From contig DATHGT010000093.1 in assembly GCA_035317605.1 (NCBI GenBank), positions 1-64,000 of the forward strand: DNA of 64,000 nucleotides, written 5' to 3'. Position numbers and translations under genes: made by a program. Positions within the stretch are counted from its first letter, which is position 1; each line of letters starts with the position of its first letter. This document shows, in pieces, positions 8,343 through 16,020 of this stretch. Under the pieces are notes generated by a model that was not told the origin of the DNA, made no database searches, and saw only the letters and a program-made list of their open reading frames with translations. Source of the stretch: DATHGT01 sp035317605. Its GTDB lineage: Bacteria > Methylomirabilota > Methylomirabilia > Rokubacteriales > CSP1-6.

Positions 8343-10007
8343 TCACATCGCCCTGAATCCGCGATCGATGGCGACGTCGACGAGCGCGGGACCGGGATGG
8401 GCCAGGCACGCGCGGAGCACGTCGCCGAGGACGTCGGGCTTGTCCACGCGCTCGGCCCTGACGCCGAGCGCGCGCGTCATCGCGACGTAGTCGATCTCGG
8501 GATCGACCAGGTCCATCCCCGGGTAGATCTCGCGCTTGGCGGAGTCGAGGCCGAGCGTGAGCATCCCCGATTTCAGGATCGCGTAGGAGGCGTTGTTGGT
8601 GACCACGTACTTCACGGGCAGACGATACTTGGCCGCCGTCCACAGGGCCTGGGGCGCGTACATCACCGAGCCGTCGCCGATCGTCGCCACCACGGTGCGG
8701 CCGGGCGACGCGAGCTGAACACCGAGGGCCGCTCCCATCCCCCACCCGAGCGTCCCGGTCTTGCCGCCGAAGAACGAGCCCGGTGTGGCGAACGGCAGAT
8801 ACCGCAACACGAAGGGCAACGAGGTGGCTGATTCGTCGACCACCGCCACGTCGCGCGGCGCCACCGCGGCGAGCGTGCGCATGAGGTGGGCCGGAGAGAT
8901 CGGCACGCGGTCCCGCTCGGCGTCCGCGGCGCCGATCACCCGCGCGACCTGATCTGCGCGCGCCTTGCCGATCTCGCGAACGCGCGCGCCGGCGGCCTCG
9001 CGCGCGGCCGGGCTCTGGCGCGCGGCCAGCGCCTCGGTCAGCTCGCCAAGCGCGGTGCGCGGATCGGCCACGATGCCGACGGCCGGGGCGTGGCTGCGCC
9101 CGATCTCGCGCGGGTCATCGTCGATCTGCACCACCGGCAACCCACGCGGAAACGGCTCGCCCGGCGAGTACAGCAACCACGTGAAGACCGTCGCGCCGAC
9201 GATGAGCAGCGCGTCGCAGCCGTCGAGCGCCTTCCTGATCGCGGACGGTGCCGGGAAGAGGCCACCCCGCCACAGCGCGTGATCGCCGGGAAAGCTCAGC
9301 CGCCGGAAGATGGGCTCGCCGTGAACGCGCGCGCCGATCAGTTCGGCCAGGCGCACCAGCTCCGCGACCGCGCCGGACCGCCCGACCCCGTCGCCCGCGA
9401 TGATGATCGGCGACTTCGCGGCGCCGAGAATCTCCGCGGCGCGTTGAAGCGCCGCCGCGTCCGGCCGCGTGAGCGACGCGAGCACCGGCGCCGCATCGCC
9501 CGCGTCGTCGACGACCTCCGACATGAGATTCATGGGAAGCGAGAGGAACACCGGGCCCGTGGGCGGCGTCAGCGCGAGCTTGAGCGCGCGACGCAGGGCC
9601 GACGGCGCCTCCTCGGCGCGGCGGACTTCGTACGACCACTTGGTGAACTGTTCGGTGAGCTGGACGAGATCGCCCGCGAGGATGGGGTCGTGCATGAGGA
9701 AGCGCGTGTCCTGCTGGCCGGCGGTGACCAGCAGCGGGCTCTTCGACCGCGCCGCGTTGTGGAGGATCGAGAGCCCGTTGGCCACGCCGGGCGCCACGTG
9801 GACGTTGACGACCCCCACCTGCCCCGACGCCTGCGCGTAGCCGTCGGCCGCCGCCACCGCCGTCGCCTCCTGGAGCGCGACCACGTACTCGAGCCCCGAG
9901 TCGGGCAGCGCGTCGAGGAACGGCAGCTCGGTGGTGCCGGGATTGCCGAAGAGATGGCGGACGCCGCTTCTCCGGAGAATCTCCATCAGGACCGCGGCGA
10001 CTCGCAT
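8343..10007 (-). CDS. thiamine-diphosphate-dependent decarboxylase, benzoylformate decarboxylase-like
   Basis: A 554-residue member of the same superfamily as the gene downstream, but of the MdlC branch. The N-terminus reads HLFGNPGTTELPFLDALP followed by YVVALQEATAVAAADGYAQA (catalytic Glu near residue 47), the pattern seen in benzoylformate decarboxylase. The C-terminal cofactor site is TIGDGSVMYAPQALWTAAKY with VVTNNASYAILK. The expected reaction is non-oxidative decarboxylation of an aryl or branched 2-oxoacid to an aldehyde; the substrate is inferred only from the family. Start ATG at 10007 is 12 bp after the TAG that ends the selenoprotein reading of the upstream gene, so the two are probably co-transcribed. 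Confidence 0.85.
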   Translation of the reverse strand: MRVAAVLMEILRRSGVRHLFGNPGTTELPFLDALPDSGLEYVVALQEATAVAAADGYAQASGQVGVVNVHVAPGVANGLSILHNAARSKSPLLVTAGQQDTRFLMHDPILAGDLVQLTEQFTKWSYEVRRAEEAPSALRRALKLALTPPTGPVFLSLPMNLMSEVVDDAGDAAPVLASLTRPDAAALQRAAEILGAAKSPIIIAGDGVGRSGAVAELVRLAELIGARVHGEPIFRRLSFPGDHALWRGGLFPAPSAIRKALDGCDALLIVGATVFTWLLYSPGEPFPRGLPVVQIDDDPREIGRSHAPAVGIVADPRTALGELTEALAARQSPAAREAAGARVREIGKARADQVARVIGAADAERDRVPISPAHLMRTLAAVAPRDVAVVDESATSLPFVLRYLPFATPGSFFGGKTGTLGWGMGAALGVQLASPGRTVVATIGDGSVMYAPQALWTAAKYRLPVKYVVTNNASYAILKSGMLTLGLDSAKREIYPGMDLVDPEIDYVAMTRALGVRAERVDKPDVLGDVLRACLAHPGPALVDVAIDRGFRAM

Positions 10008-10019
10008 GCGGGAGCGGCG

Positions 10020-10409
10020 CTACTTGGAAGGACGCTTGGCCATCACGTCACGCGTGACGTCCATGCAGACGTTTCAGGTGGCGGCGTGACTCGTGTACGT
10101 CACCTGGTCGCCCTTCTCGGCCTTGATGTAGCACAGGCGATTGTTGACGTGGCCGATGCGGACGCAGCCGCACGGGCACTCGACGCCGGTGAACGCCTCG
10201 GGATTTTCGGTCGCGAACAGGTAGAGCATCGCGACTTCAGGGGTCGTCGCGAAGACGGGCATCTGGCCGCGGCGGACGGTCTGGACCTTGTCGCCGAACT
10301 CGTCGACCGCCACGGACTGTGCGCTCGCGCCCGAGCGAAACCACCAGAAGCCGCCCGCGCCCACGATCACGAGCACGGCGAGCGCCGCGACGAGGAGCCG
10401 CGTCTTCAC
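10020..10409 (-). CDS. PCYCGC-motif protein, candidate selenoprotein (in-frame UGA at 10074-10076 read as Sec)
   Basis: A signal-anchor sequence (KTRLLVAALAVLVIVGAGGF) is followed by a small domain with AMLYLFATENPEAF, VECPCGCVRIGHVNNRLCYI and TYTSHAAT, then TGA. Read through TGA, the frame continues for 17 more residues (NVCMDVTRDVMAKRPSK) to TAG at 10020-10022. PCYCGC-family proteins as I recall them run from a CPCxCG..GH...CF/YI block into SHA.xCxxCxDIA; here the UGA falls on the first Cys of that CxxC, giving U-x-x-C followed by MDV. The extension restores the family's C-terminal helix and brings the stop within 12 bp of the next gene. Likely an extracytoplasmic thiol/selenol redox or metal-binding protein; function unknown. 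Start ATG 10409 overlaps the upstream stop by 4 nt. If UGA stops translation, the product is 111 residues and lacks the second redox residue. Confidence 0.75.
10041..10076 (-). promoter_or_regulatory. candidate bacterial SECIS hairpin after the Sec UGA
   Basis: On the minus strand, 13 nt after UGA, a perfect 16-nt palindrome (10045-10060) can fold as a 6-bp stem ACGUCA/UGACGU with loop CGCG. CAU/AUG pairing at 10063-10065 and 10041-10043 extends it below a small internal loop. The apical loop begins 20 nt after UGA and has G in its second position, which fits the loose bacterial SECIS rule (loop about 16-37 nt after UGA, G among the first two loop bases). The hairpin is wholly within coding sequence, as expected in bacteria. 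SelB binding is inferred, not shown. Confidence 0.5.
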
Positions 10410-10873
10410 GCCGGCCGCCTCAGCTCGTAGCGGCGCGCACCCAGGCGAAGCGTGCCCTGCTCGGTGCGCTCGTCGTACTCGCTGTGCCCGAGGAGCTGAA
10501 AGGTCGCCGCCCGGCTCAGCCGCGCCTCGAAGGCGCCGTCCTTCACCGCGCAGTAGGGCACGTCGCCCGGCCCGATCCGCAGCGTGGCGGGATCGATCAC
10601 GGTCTCGGTGCCGTCGTTGAGGATCGCGTGCAGCCGATCGCCGCGCCGCTCGATCCGGGTCACCACCCAGGGCACGTCGTCGACGGTCACCGGGATGCGA
10701 ACGCGGGTCTGGATGAAGTAGCCCTCGGCGTCGCGGCGGAGGTTGCCGCGCAGGTTGGCCAGCACGCCCTGATGCGTGATCTCCACGTCGTCGTCGTACC
10801 AGTTGCCGTCGACGTCGACGCGCAGCGTGGGCAGCGTCCAGCTCGGATCGATCGGGGTCTCGCCTGGGCTCAT
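10406..10873 (-). CDS. DUF1285-like protein
   Basis: A 155-residue soluble protein without signal peptide or membrane segment. The layout matches DUF1285: LRVDVDGNWYDDDVEITHQG near the start, then RDAEGYFIQTRVRIPVTVDD with PWVVTRIE, then a second half with VPYCAVKDGAFEARLSRAAT and a C-terminal beta-rich end. The family's function is not known to me. The start ATG overlaps the stop of the Memo-like gene (ATGA) and its stop overlaps the start of the PCYCGC gene, so it is the middle cistron of a translationally coupled set. The family assignment rests on remembered pattern similarity and is moderate. Confidence 0.65.
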   Translation of the reverse strand: MSPGETPIDPSWTLPTLRVDVDGNWYDDDVEITHQGVLANLRGNLRRDAEGYFIQTRVRIPVTVDDVPWVVTRIERRGDRLHAILNDGTETVIDPATLRIGPGDVPYCAVKDGAFEARLSRAATFQLLGHSEYDERTEQGTLRLGARRYELRRPA

Positions 10874-12102
10874 GGCTCGAACGTCATACTAGCAAACGTG
10901 ACCACGCCCTCCGGGTCGGGCCACTGACCGTAGCGGTGCAGATCGCCGCGCGTGCGATCGAGGACGCGCAGGGTGGCGTAGATCGGCGAATAGCCGCAGA
11001 TCCGGCGACGGTCGCCGTCGCGGGCGACCGCGTCGAAGAACGCGCGAGGCTCTCCGCTCTGCACGGCGCTCAGCATCTCCCGGTCCTCGCGCTCGATGGT
11101 CTGGAGCTCGACGGTGGAGACGGGCGCGGGATCGCCGAAGCGCGGGCCCATGTGGGCCAGATCCGCGCCCGCGATCACCACGACGCGACGCCCACTGGCG
11201 GCGATGGTCTCGCCGAGCGCGTCGAGGAAGCGCGGCACCCGCGGATCGTCCTCGGGTCCCCGCCGCTGGGCCAGCGCTTCATGGGCGAAGCTCGCCAGGA
11301 TGGGCACGACCGTGAAGTCGCGCCGGGTCGCGTAGAGATAGCGGAGGAACACCGCCTGGAACTCGATCGAGTGCTCGCCGCGGTGGGCCAGCTCGGAGGC
11401 GAAGCAGTCCTGCCCGGCGCGCTTGCTCAGCGCGTCGACGAATTCGCGATCGACGGCGGCGGGGCCGAACGGGGTCGCGTAGTCCTTGCGGGTCAGCGCG
11501 AAGGGGTCACGCATGCCCGCGTGACAGGTGCCGAGGATCACGAAGAGGTCGGCCTCGCAGCGCTCGGCCAGGCGTCGATAGGCCCAGGCATAGGCGGGGC
11601 CGCCCCGATGAAAGTCGATGTGGGGCGCGATCGCGCCGGTGATCGTGCCGTCGCCCCGGGTCGGCCATTCGATCGGCCCCGGTCCGTCGGCGTGAGTGAA
11701 GAACCCGTCCATCGTCCGGCGAAGCTCGTCGGGCTCGGCCGCGTAGGCGCCTCCGGCATGCGACGCGGGACGGATCGGAGAGGCCAGGAACTCGCCGTCG
11801 ACCGCGGCCCGTCGCTCGGCGAAACGCGGGCTCTCCATGAAGCCGTGCTCGTCGAGGCCCTCGACCAGCGCCTCGATCTGGGCGCGCGGCACGATCTCGC
11901 CGTGGCGGCGCATCAGCTCGGCCTGGATGTCGACGATCGAGTGATCGCCGTCGAAGAGCGCCACGATCTCCACCACCGCGCCCGGCAGCATGGCCATGGA
12001 CGGCGCGTAGCCGGCGGGATCGCGAAGGGCGAGGAATCGCTCGCCCTCGTGGTCGATGGGGAACGCCTCGATCGGCCTCAGCCGCGGACGCTCGTCGCTC
12101 AC
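10870..12102 (-). CDS. Memo-like protein (AmmeMemoRadiSam system protein B) with N-terminal PqqD-like extension
   Basis: A 410-residue two-part protein. Residues from about 130 onward are the MEMO1/extradiol-dioxygenase-like fold: SHAGGAYAAEPDELRR, IAPHIDFHRGGPAYAWAY, LGTCHAG, EHSIEFQAVFLRYL and GADLAHMGPRFGD supply the conserved histidines that line the metal-site pocket. Before it lies a 120-residue extension whose core (LFDGDHSIVDIQAELMRRHG, then a short winged-helix-like region) resembles PqqD/RRE peptide-binding domains. The usual partners AMMECR1 and the radical SAM protein are not adjacent. GTG at 12102 is chosen because it overlaps the upstream stop (GTGA); the longer frame upstream has off-frame composition. 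Activity unknown. Confidence 0.8.
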   Translation of the reverse strand: MSDERPRLRPIEAFPIDHEGERFLALRDPAGYAPSMAMLPGAVVEIVALFDGDHSIVDIQAELMRRHGEIVPRAQIEALVEGLDEHGFMESPRFAERRAAVDGEFLASPIRPASHAGGAYAAEPDELRRTMDGFFTHADGPGPIEWPTRGDGTITGAIAPHIDFHRGGPAYAWAYRRLAERCEADLFVILGTCHAGMRDPFALTRKDYATPFGPAAVDREFVDALSKRAGQDCFASELAHRGEHSIEFQAVFLRYLYATRRDFTVVPILASFAHEALAQRRGPEDDPRVPRFLDALGETIAASGRRVVVIAGADLAHMGPRFGDPAPVSTVELQTIEREDREMLSAVQSGEPRAFFDAVARDGDRRRICGYSPIYATLRVLDRTRGDLHRYGQWPDPEGVVTFASMTFEP

Positions 12103-13328
12103 ACCGCCTCGAGGTATCTCAGCGCCGAGGCCACGTAAATCTTCGCCGCATCGACGAGTTCGCCGATCTCGACGTATTCGTCGACCTGGTGTGGGATCAG
12201 CCGGTGGCCGGGGCCGCAGGTGACGATCGGGATGCCCAGGGTCTCGCGCAGGATCGTGCCGTCGGTCGACCCGGGCACGCCGCCGAAGACGGCACGGCGC
12301 CCGGTGGACGCCTTCACCGCCCAGACCATCGAGCGGACCAGCGGCTCGTCGCGCCCCACCCGCGTGGCCGAGCGAAAGCCGTTGACGGGCTGCCATTCCA
12401 CACGCACGCCGGGCACCGCGTCAGCCGCCGTCCGGCAGATGTCGTCGATCTCCGCGGCCACCGCGCTCGCGTCGGGTCCCGGGGTGAGTCGCACGTCGAG
12501 CACGACCTCGGCCGTGGCCGGGATCACGTTCGATTGCGGCACGCCGCCGAGCGGGCTCCTCACGATGGTCGGGGTCACCGTGGGAGGACGCAGGTAGCGG
12601 CTGCGCTCGCAGAGGCGCCGCAGCCGCCGCTCCAGTCGCGGCGCCTGGCCGAGCAGCGCGCCGACCGCGGCCAGCGGATTGGCGCCGGCCTCCGGCATCG
12701 CGCCGTGGGCCATGCGCCCGCGCAGGGTCACGCGCGCCCACACGACGCCACGTTGCTCGAGGCACAGCTCGTTCTGCTCCGGCTCGCAGACGATGGCCGC
12801 GGTCAGCTCGCGGGCCAGCGGCGTGGTCGCGAACCGGCGCACGCCGAGCATGTCGCCTTCCTCGTCGACGAGGGCGCCGACCACCAGCCGGCCGGCCAGA
12901 GGCGCGCCGCTTCGCTTGATGGCCGCCGCCGCGATCATCGCCGCGGCCAGCCCGCCCTTCATGTCCGCGGTACCGCGGCCCCAGATCCGGCCGCCGTCGA
13001 CGTCGCCGCCGAACGGGGGACGGGTCCACCCGGCGGGATCGCCCTCGGTCACCACGTCGGTGTGGCCCTCCAGCAACAGCGCGCGGCCCTTCCCCTCGCC
13101 GAGCCAGGCGACCACGTTGGGCCGGCCGGGGGCGGCGAGGTCGGTCTCGACCTCGAATCCTTCCTCGAGGAACCATCGGTGAACGTGGTCGGCCACCCCG
13201 GCCTCGGTGCCGTCGGGATCGCCGGGCTTGAACACGCTGGGGATGCGGACGAGGTCGCGGGTCAGCGCGACCAGCTCGTCTTCGTGGACCTGCGTGAGCG
13301 CGTCGCGGAGGCGTGCGCGGTCAGCCAC
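12099..13328 (-). CDS. M20-family metallopeptidase/deacylase (ArgE/DapE type)
   Basis: A 409-residue zinc-dependent amidohydrolase. Metal ligands are visible in LLEGHTDVVTEGD (His near residue 90), WGRGTADMKGGLAA (bridging Asp near 120) and VDEEGDMLGVRRF (catalytic Glu-Glu near 153). C-terminal CGPGHRLIPHQVDEYV supplies the last His. A dimerisation domain with RMAHGAMPEAGANPL lies in between. The family removes acyl groups from N-acyl amino acids or hydrolyses dipeptides; the exact substrate cannot be read. It is the first gene of the coupled set with Memo, DUF1285 and the PCYCGC gene, and starts 9 bp after the GroES-like stop. Confidence 0.88.
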   Translation of the reverse strand: MADRARLRDALTQVHEDELVALTRDLVRIPSVFKPGDPDGTEAGVADHVHRWFLEEGFEVETDLAAPGRPNVVAWLGEGKGRALLLEGHTDVVTEGDPAGWTRPPFGGDVDGGRIWGRGTADMKGGLAAAMIAAAAIKRSGAPLAGRLVVGALVDEEGDMLGVRRFATTPLARELTAAIVCEPEQNELCLEQRGVVWARVTLRGRMAHGAMPEAGANPLAAVGALLGQAPRLERRLRRLCERSRYLRPPTVTPTIVRSPLGGVPQSNVIPATAEVVLDVRLTPGPDASAVAAEIDDICRTAADAVPGVRVEWQPVNGFRSATRVGRDEPLVRSMVWAVKASTGRRAVFGGVPGSTDGTILRETLGIPIVTCGPGHRLIPHQVDEYVEIGELVDAAKIYVASALRYLEAV

Positions 13329-13337
13329 TCCGGGGAT

Positions 13338-13649
13338 CTATTCGTGCGGGAAGGACAGGATCACCGCGTCGAGTCGGATGACCCGAAACTCCTCGCTCGC
13401 GATGTAGAAGTAGTGCCCCTCGACTTCCTCGGCACTCTCCTCGAACGCCACCACGGTCTTGAGCCCGGGCATCTCACGGAACGCGTTGGCCCCCTCGTCG
13501 AACCCGTCCCCTCGCGCCACGACTTCGCCGTAGCGGATGGGCGAGCCCTTCGGGCAATGCACGCGCACCACCTGGTCGTCCGCGGGACTTTCCGGAAGCA
13601 GCCGGACCAGGAGATTGATGCCGTAGACCTGGATGGGGATGTTCGTCAT
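13338..13649 (-). CDS. divergent GroES-like (chaperonin 10 fold) protein
   Basis: A 103-residue protein with the length and order of GroES: an N-terminal strand INLLVRLLPESPADD, GSPIRYGEVVARGDGFDEGA in place of the GeVvAvGpG strand, and a C-terminal FYIASEEFRVIRLDAVILSF that corresponds to eYlilreeDIlavl. The mobile-loop region with its GGI(V/I)L contact for GroEL is not convincing, so it may not work with GroEL. No groEL is adjacent. GAGGAGG lies just upstream of the ATG and an extended -10 promoter precedes it, so it can be expressed independently of rmuC. Family call moderate. Confidence 0.6.
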   Translation of the reverse strand: MTNIPIQVYGINLLVRLLPESPADDQVVRVHCPKGSPIRYGEVVARGDGFDEGANAFREMPGLKTVVAFEESAEEVEGHYFYIASEEFRVIRLDAVILSFPHE

Positions 13650-13679
13650 CGGCCTCCTCGGCGGCGGAAGAATAAATTC

Positions 13680-13688
13680 ACTATATCA
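13680..13688 (-). promoter_or_regulatory. extended -10 promoter upstream of the GroES-like gene
   Basis: The minus strand reads TGATATAGT, a TGn motif joined to a TATAGT hexamer, inside one of the few AT-rich stretches of the region. It sits about 31-39 bp before the ATG at 13649. No convincing -35 is present, as is common for extended -10 promoters. Transcription would start near 13672. Confidence 0.45.
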
Positions 13689-13716
13689 CTAAGCTCGGAG
13701 GGGGGCTTCGCCCGGC

Positions 13717-13737
13717 GCTCGAACCAGGTTCTCGAGC
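13717..13737 (-). terminator. hairpin after rmuC
   Basis: Immediately after the rmuC stop the minus strand has the inverted repeat GCTCGA...TCGAGC with a 9-nt centre. There is no T tract, so it may be a weak or Rho-assisted terminator, or an RNA 3' end stabiliser. Confidence 0.35.
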
Positions 13738-13738
13738 G

Positions 13739-15115
13739 TCATTCCGGGGGCTCGACGCCGGGCAGCTCGGGCGCGGTGAGCGACCGTGGCAGGTTGTCGA
13801 TCGGTTTCAGGGGCGCGATCTCGGTTCCGGCGGCGGCGCCGAGCTCGCGGAACCGGCGGGCCGAGGGCAGCACGCGATGCTCGAGCGAGCCGACCGCGTC
13901 GTTGAACGCGCCGGTGGCCCGGCCGAGGGCGACGCCCACCCGCTCGAGGTGCTCGGCGAACTTCTGGATGCGATCGTGCAGCTCGCCGCCGAGCGTGCGC
14001 AGCCGCTCGGCGTTCTCGGCGACCTGCTCCTGCCGCCACCCGAACGCGATGGCGTGGAGGAGCGCGATCAGCGTGGTCGGGGTGGCGATCACCACGCCCT
14101 TGGCCATGCCGTCCTCGATGAGCGCGGGATCGGCGTGGGCGGCGGCGGCCACGAACGACTCGCCGGGGATGAACATCACCACGAACGCCGGGGCCTTCGC
14201 GAACTCCTCCCAGTATGCCTTCACCGACAGCGCGTTCATGTGGTGGCGCACCTGCTGGGCGTGACGGGCCAGCGCGGCCTGACGCTCGTCGTCGGTGGCC
14301 GCCGAGAGCCCGTCGAGATACGCGGCCAGCGGCACCTTGGCGTCGACGATGACCTCGCGGCCGTTGGGCAGCCGCACCAGCATGTCCGGCCGCAGCCGCC
14401 CGGAGTCGCCCTCGACCGTGACCTGCTCCAGGTAGTCGCAGTGCTCGGTCATCCCCGCCAGCTCGACCACGCGATGGAGCGTGATCTCGCCCCAGCGGCC
14501 CCGCACCTGGGGCGCGCGCAGCGCGGTGACGAGATTGTTGGTCTCGCGCTGAAGCTCGGCGCTCCGCGAGGCCAGCATCTCCAGCTGCTTCTCCACGCTG
14601 CCGTAGGCGTGCTGACCCTTCGCCTCGAGCTGGCGGACCTCGTCTTCGTAGCGCCGGAGGGCCTCGGTGAGCGGCTTCACGAGCCCGTCCATCTCCCGCT
14701 GCCGCGGCTCCAGCTCGGCGGCCAGCGCCCGCTGGGCGAGCTGCAGGAACGCGGTGTTGCTCTCGCGGAGCGCGTCCGCGCTCAGCGCCTTGAAGGTGTC
14801 GCCGAGCCGGGCCTGCGCCTCGTCGAGCAAACGGCGCTGCTCGTCGAGGTTCTGGCGCGCGCCCTCCCATCGCGTCTCCGCTTGCGCGTGCTGCGTCTGC
14901 ATCGACGCGAGCGCGTCGCGCAGATCGGCCGCTTCGAGGTCACGCTGGGTGACTTGCTTGCGCAGCTCGTCGGTGGTGGCCTCGGCGGCGGCCAGCCGCG
15001 ATTCGCGCGCCTGAGCGTCCCCCAGCAGACGCGCTCGCACGCGCGCGCTCGCCAGCAGCCAGGCGACGCCCCCGCCGATGACAACGCCCACGACCACGAA
15101 GACGATCTCAAGCAC
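13739..15115 (-). CDS. rmuC: DNA recombination protein RmuC
   Basis: Membrane-anchored coiled-coil protein of the RmuC family, which limits recombination at inverted repeats in E. coli. The 458 residues contain an N-terminal membrane helix (EIVFVVVGVVIGGGVAWLLA), a long coiled coil of about 160 residues rich in Glu, Arg and Gln, then the conserved nuclease-like core with RGRWGEITLHRVVELAGM, VIVDAKVPLAAYLDGL and VVIATPTTLIALLHAIAFGW. GTG at 15115 is chosen because it puts the membrane helix at the N-terminus; it overlaps the end of the upstream gene by 8 nt. An upstream GTG (15196) would add an unlikely Ala/Cys-rich leader. Confidence 0.92.
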   Translation of the reverse strand: MLEIVFVVVGVVIGGGVAWLLASARVRARLLGDAQARESRLAAAEATTDELRKQVTQRDLEAADLRDALASMQTQHAQAETRWEGARQNLDEQRRLLDEAQARLGDTFKALSADALRESNTAFLQLAQRALAAELEPRQREMDGLVKPLTEALRRYEDEVRQLEAKGQHAYGSVEKQLEMLASRSAELQRETNNLVTALRAPQVRGRWGEITLHRVVELAGMTEHCDYLEQVTVEGDSGRLRPDMLVRLPNGREVIVDAKVPLAAYLDGLSAATDDERQAALARHAQQVRHHMNALSVKAYWEEFAKAPAFVVMFIPGESFVAAAAHADPALIEDGMAKGVVIATPTTLIALLHAIAFGWRQEQVAENAERLRTLGGELHDRIQKFAEHLERVGVALGRATGAFNDAVGSLEHRVLPSARRFRELGAAAGTEIAPLKPIDNLPRSLTAPELPGVEPPE

Positions 15116-15983
15116 GCCCGCGACCCCAGTGACGGCACACGACGCGGAGGCCGCAGGGCGGGCACACGACGGGGTCGCGGCGGTCGCGACAGTCACCGGC
15201 CATGCGCGTGTGGCAGAGCGCGAAGTCGTATTTCACGGGGTCGGCAGGATCGAGCGTGGCCAGTCGCGCGGTGATCTCCTCGGCCATGCGCCAGTTGCGC
15301 GAGCGACGTCGCGTGAGCCCGATGGCCCGGCTCATGTTCTCGATGTGGGTGTCGACGGGGATCAGCAGCCGCGCCGGCGACACCGACGTCCACAGGCCGA
15401 AGTCCGGCGCCTCCCGGCGGATCATCCAGCGCAGGAACAGCTGCAGGCGCTTGCACGGCCCGCCCGTCGAGGGCAGCGGAAACAGATGGCGGTAGCCGCG
15501 CGAGATCTTGCCGCGCGGGAACACCTGATCGAGATCGGCCTCGAGAAACGTTCGCGCGAAGCGCTCGAGCGCAGGCCCGATGGGGCCACGCTCGTCGGGA
15601 TCGCCGGCCACGAAGCACTTCTCCAGCGTGCCGTGACGCTCGAGGACCTGGCGCGCGGCCAGACAGAACGCGACCACGTCGGGCGGGCGGTTGAAGCGAT
15701 AGATGAACCCGTCGAAGGCGCGCCCGTGGCGGCGCAGATCGAAGTCGGCGACGAACGCCGCCGGCGATGCGCCGATCACGCCGAAGATCCGCTCCAGCTC
15801 ACGGCTGAAGAGATCGACGCGGCCGTAGGCGAGGCAGGCGGTCAACAGGGCGACGATCTCGCGGTCGCGCGGATCGGGGTAGCGGAGGGGAAACCGGATC
15901 GCATCGCGTTCGACCCGCCCGGCGTAGTCGAACTCGCGGTAGAGTCGCTCGAGCGGCTCTCGCAGCGCGGAGGCTCGTCTCAT
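15108..15983 (-). CDS. TIGR02757/DUF2400 family protein
   Basis: A 291-residue protein of the TIGR02757 family, function not established. Recognisable blocks are LLTACLAYGRVDLFSRELER near residue 50, FDGFIYRFNRPPDVVAF, KRLQLFLRWMIRREAPDFGL and LLIPVDTHIENMSRAIGLTR. The C-terminal end has a Cys cluster in CHTRMAGDCRDRRDPVVCPP with CGLRVVC. The layout, with helical repeats and a terminal Cys set, recalls HhH-GPD DNA glycosylases, so a DNA-repair role is conceivable. ATG at 15983 lies 10 bp from a palindromic -10 shared with the divergent nadX-like gene; an alternative ATG at 16001 would overlap that promoter. Confidence 0.85.
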   Translation of the reverse strand: MRRASALREPLERLYREFDYAGRVERDAIRFPLRYPDPRDREIVALLTACLAYGRVDLFSRELERIFGVIGASPAAFVADFDLRRHGRAFDGFIYRFNRPPDVVAFCLAARQVLERHGTLEKCFVAGDPDERGPIGPALERFARTFLEADLDQVFPRGKISRGYRHLFPLPSTGGPCKRLQLFLRWMIRREAPDFGLWTSVSPARLLIPVDTHIENMSRAIGLTRRRSRNWRMAEEITARLATLDPADPVKYDFALCHTRMAGDCRDRRDPVVCPPCGLRVVCRHWGRGRA

Positions 15984-15999
15984 GCTCGCGCTCGCGCGC

Positions 16000-16009
16000 A
16001 TGATATCAT
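16000..16009. promoter_or_regulatory. palindromic bidirectional -10 element between DUF2400 and nadX-like genes
   Basis: ATGATATCAT is a perfect palindrome, so both strands read TATCAT as a -10 hexamer. It is centred in the 37-bp gap between divergent start codons. Transcription to the right would give an almost leaderless mRNA (ATG at 16021); to the left the leader would be about 10 nt. Confidence 0.4.
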
Positions 16010-16020
16010 CCCGCTCCATC

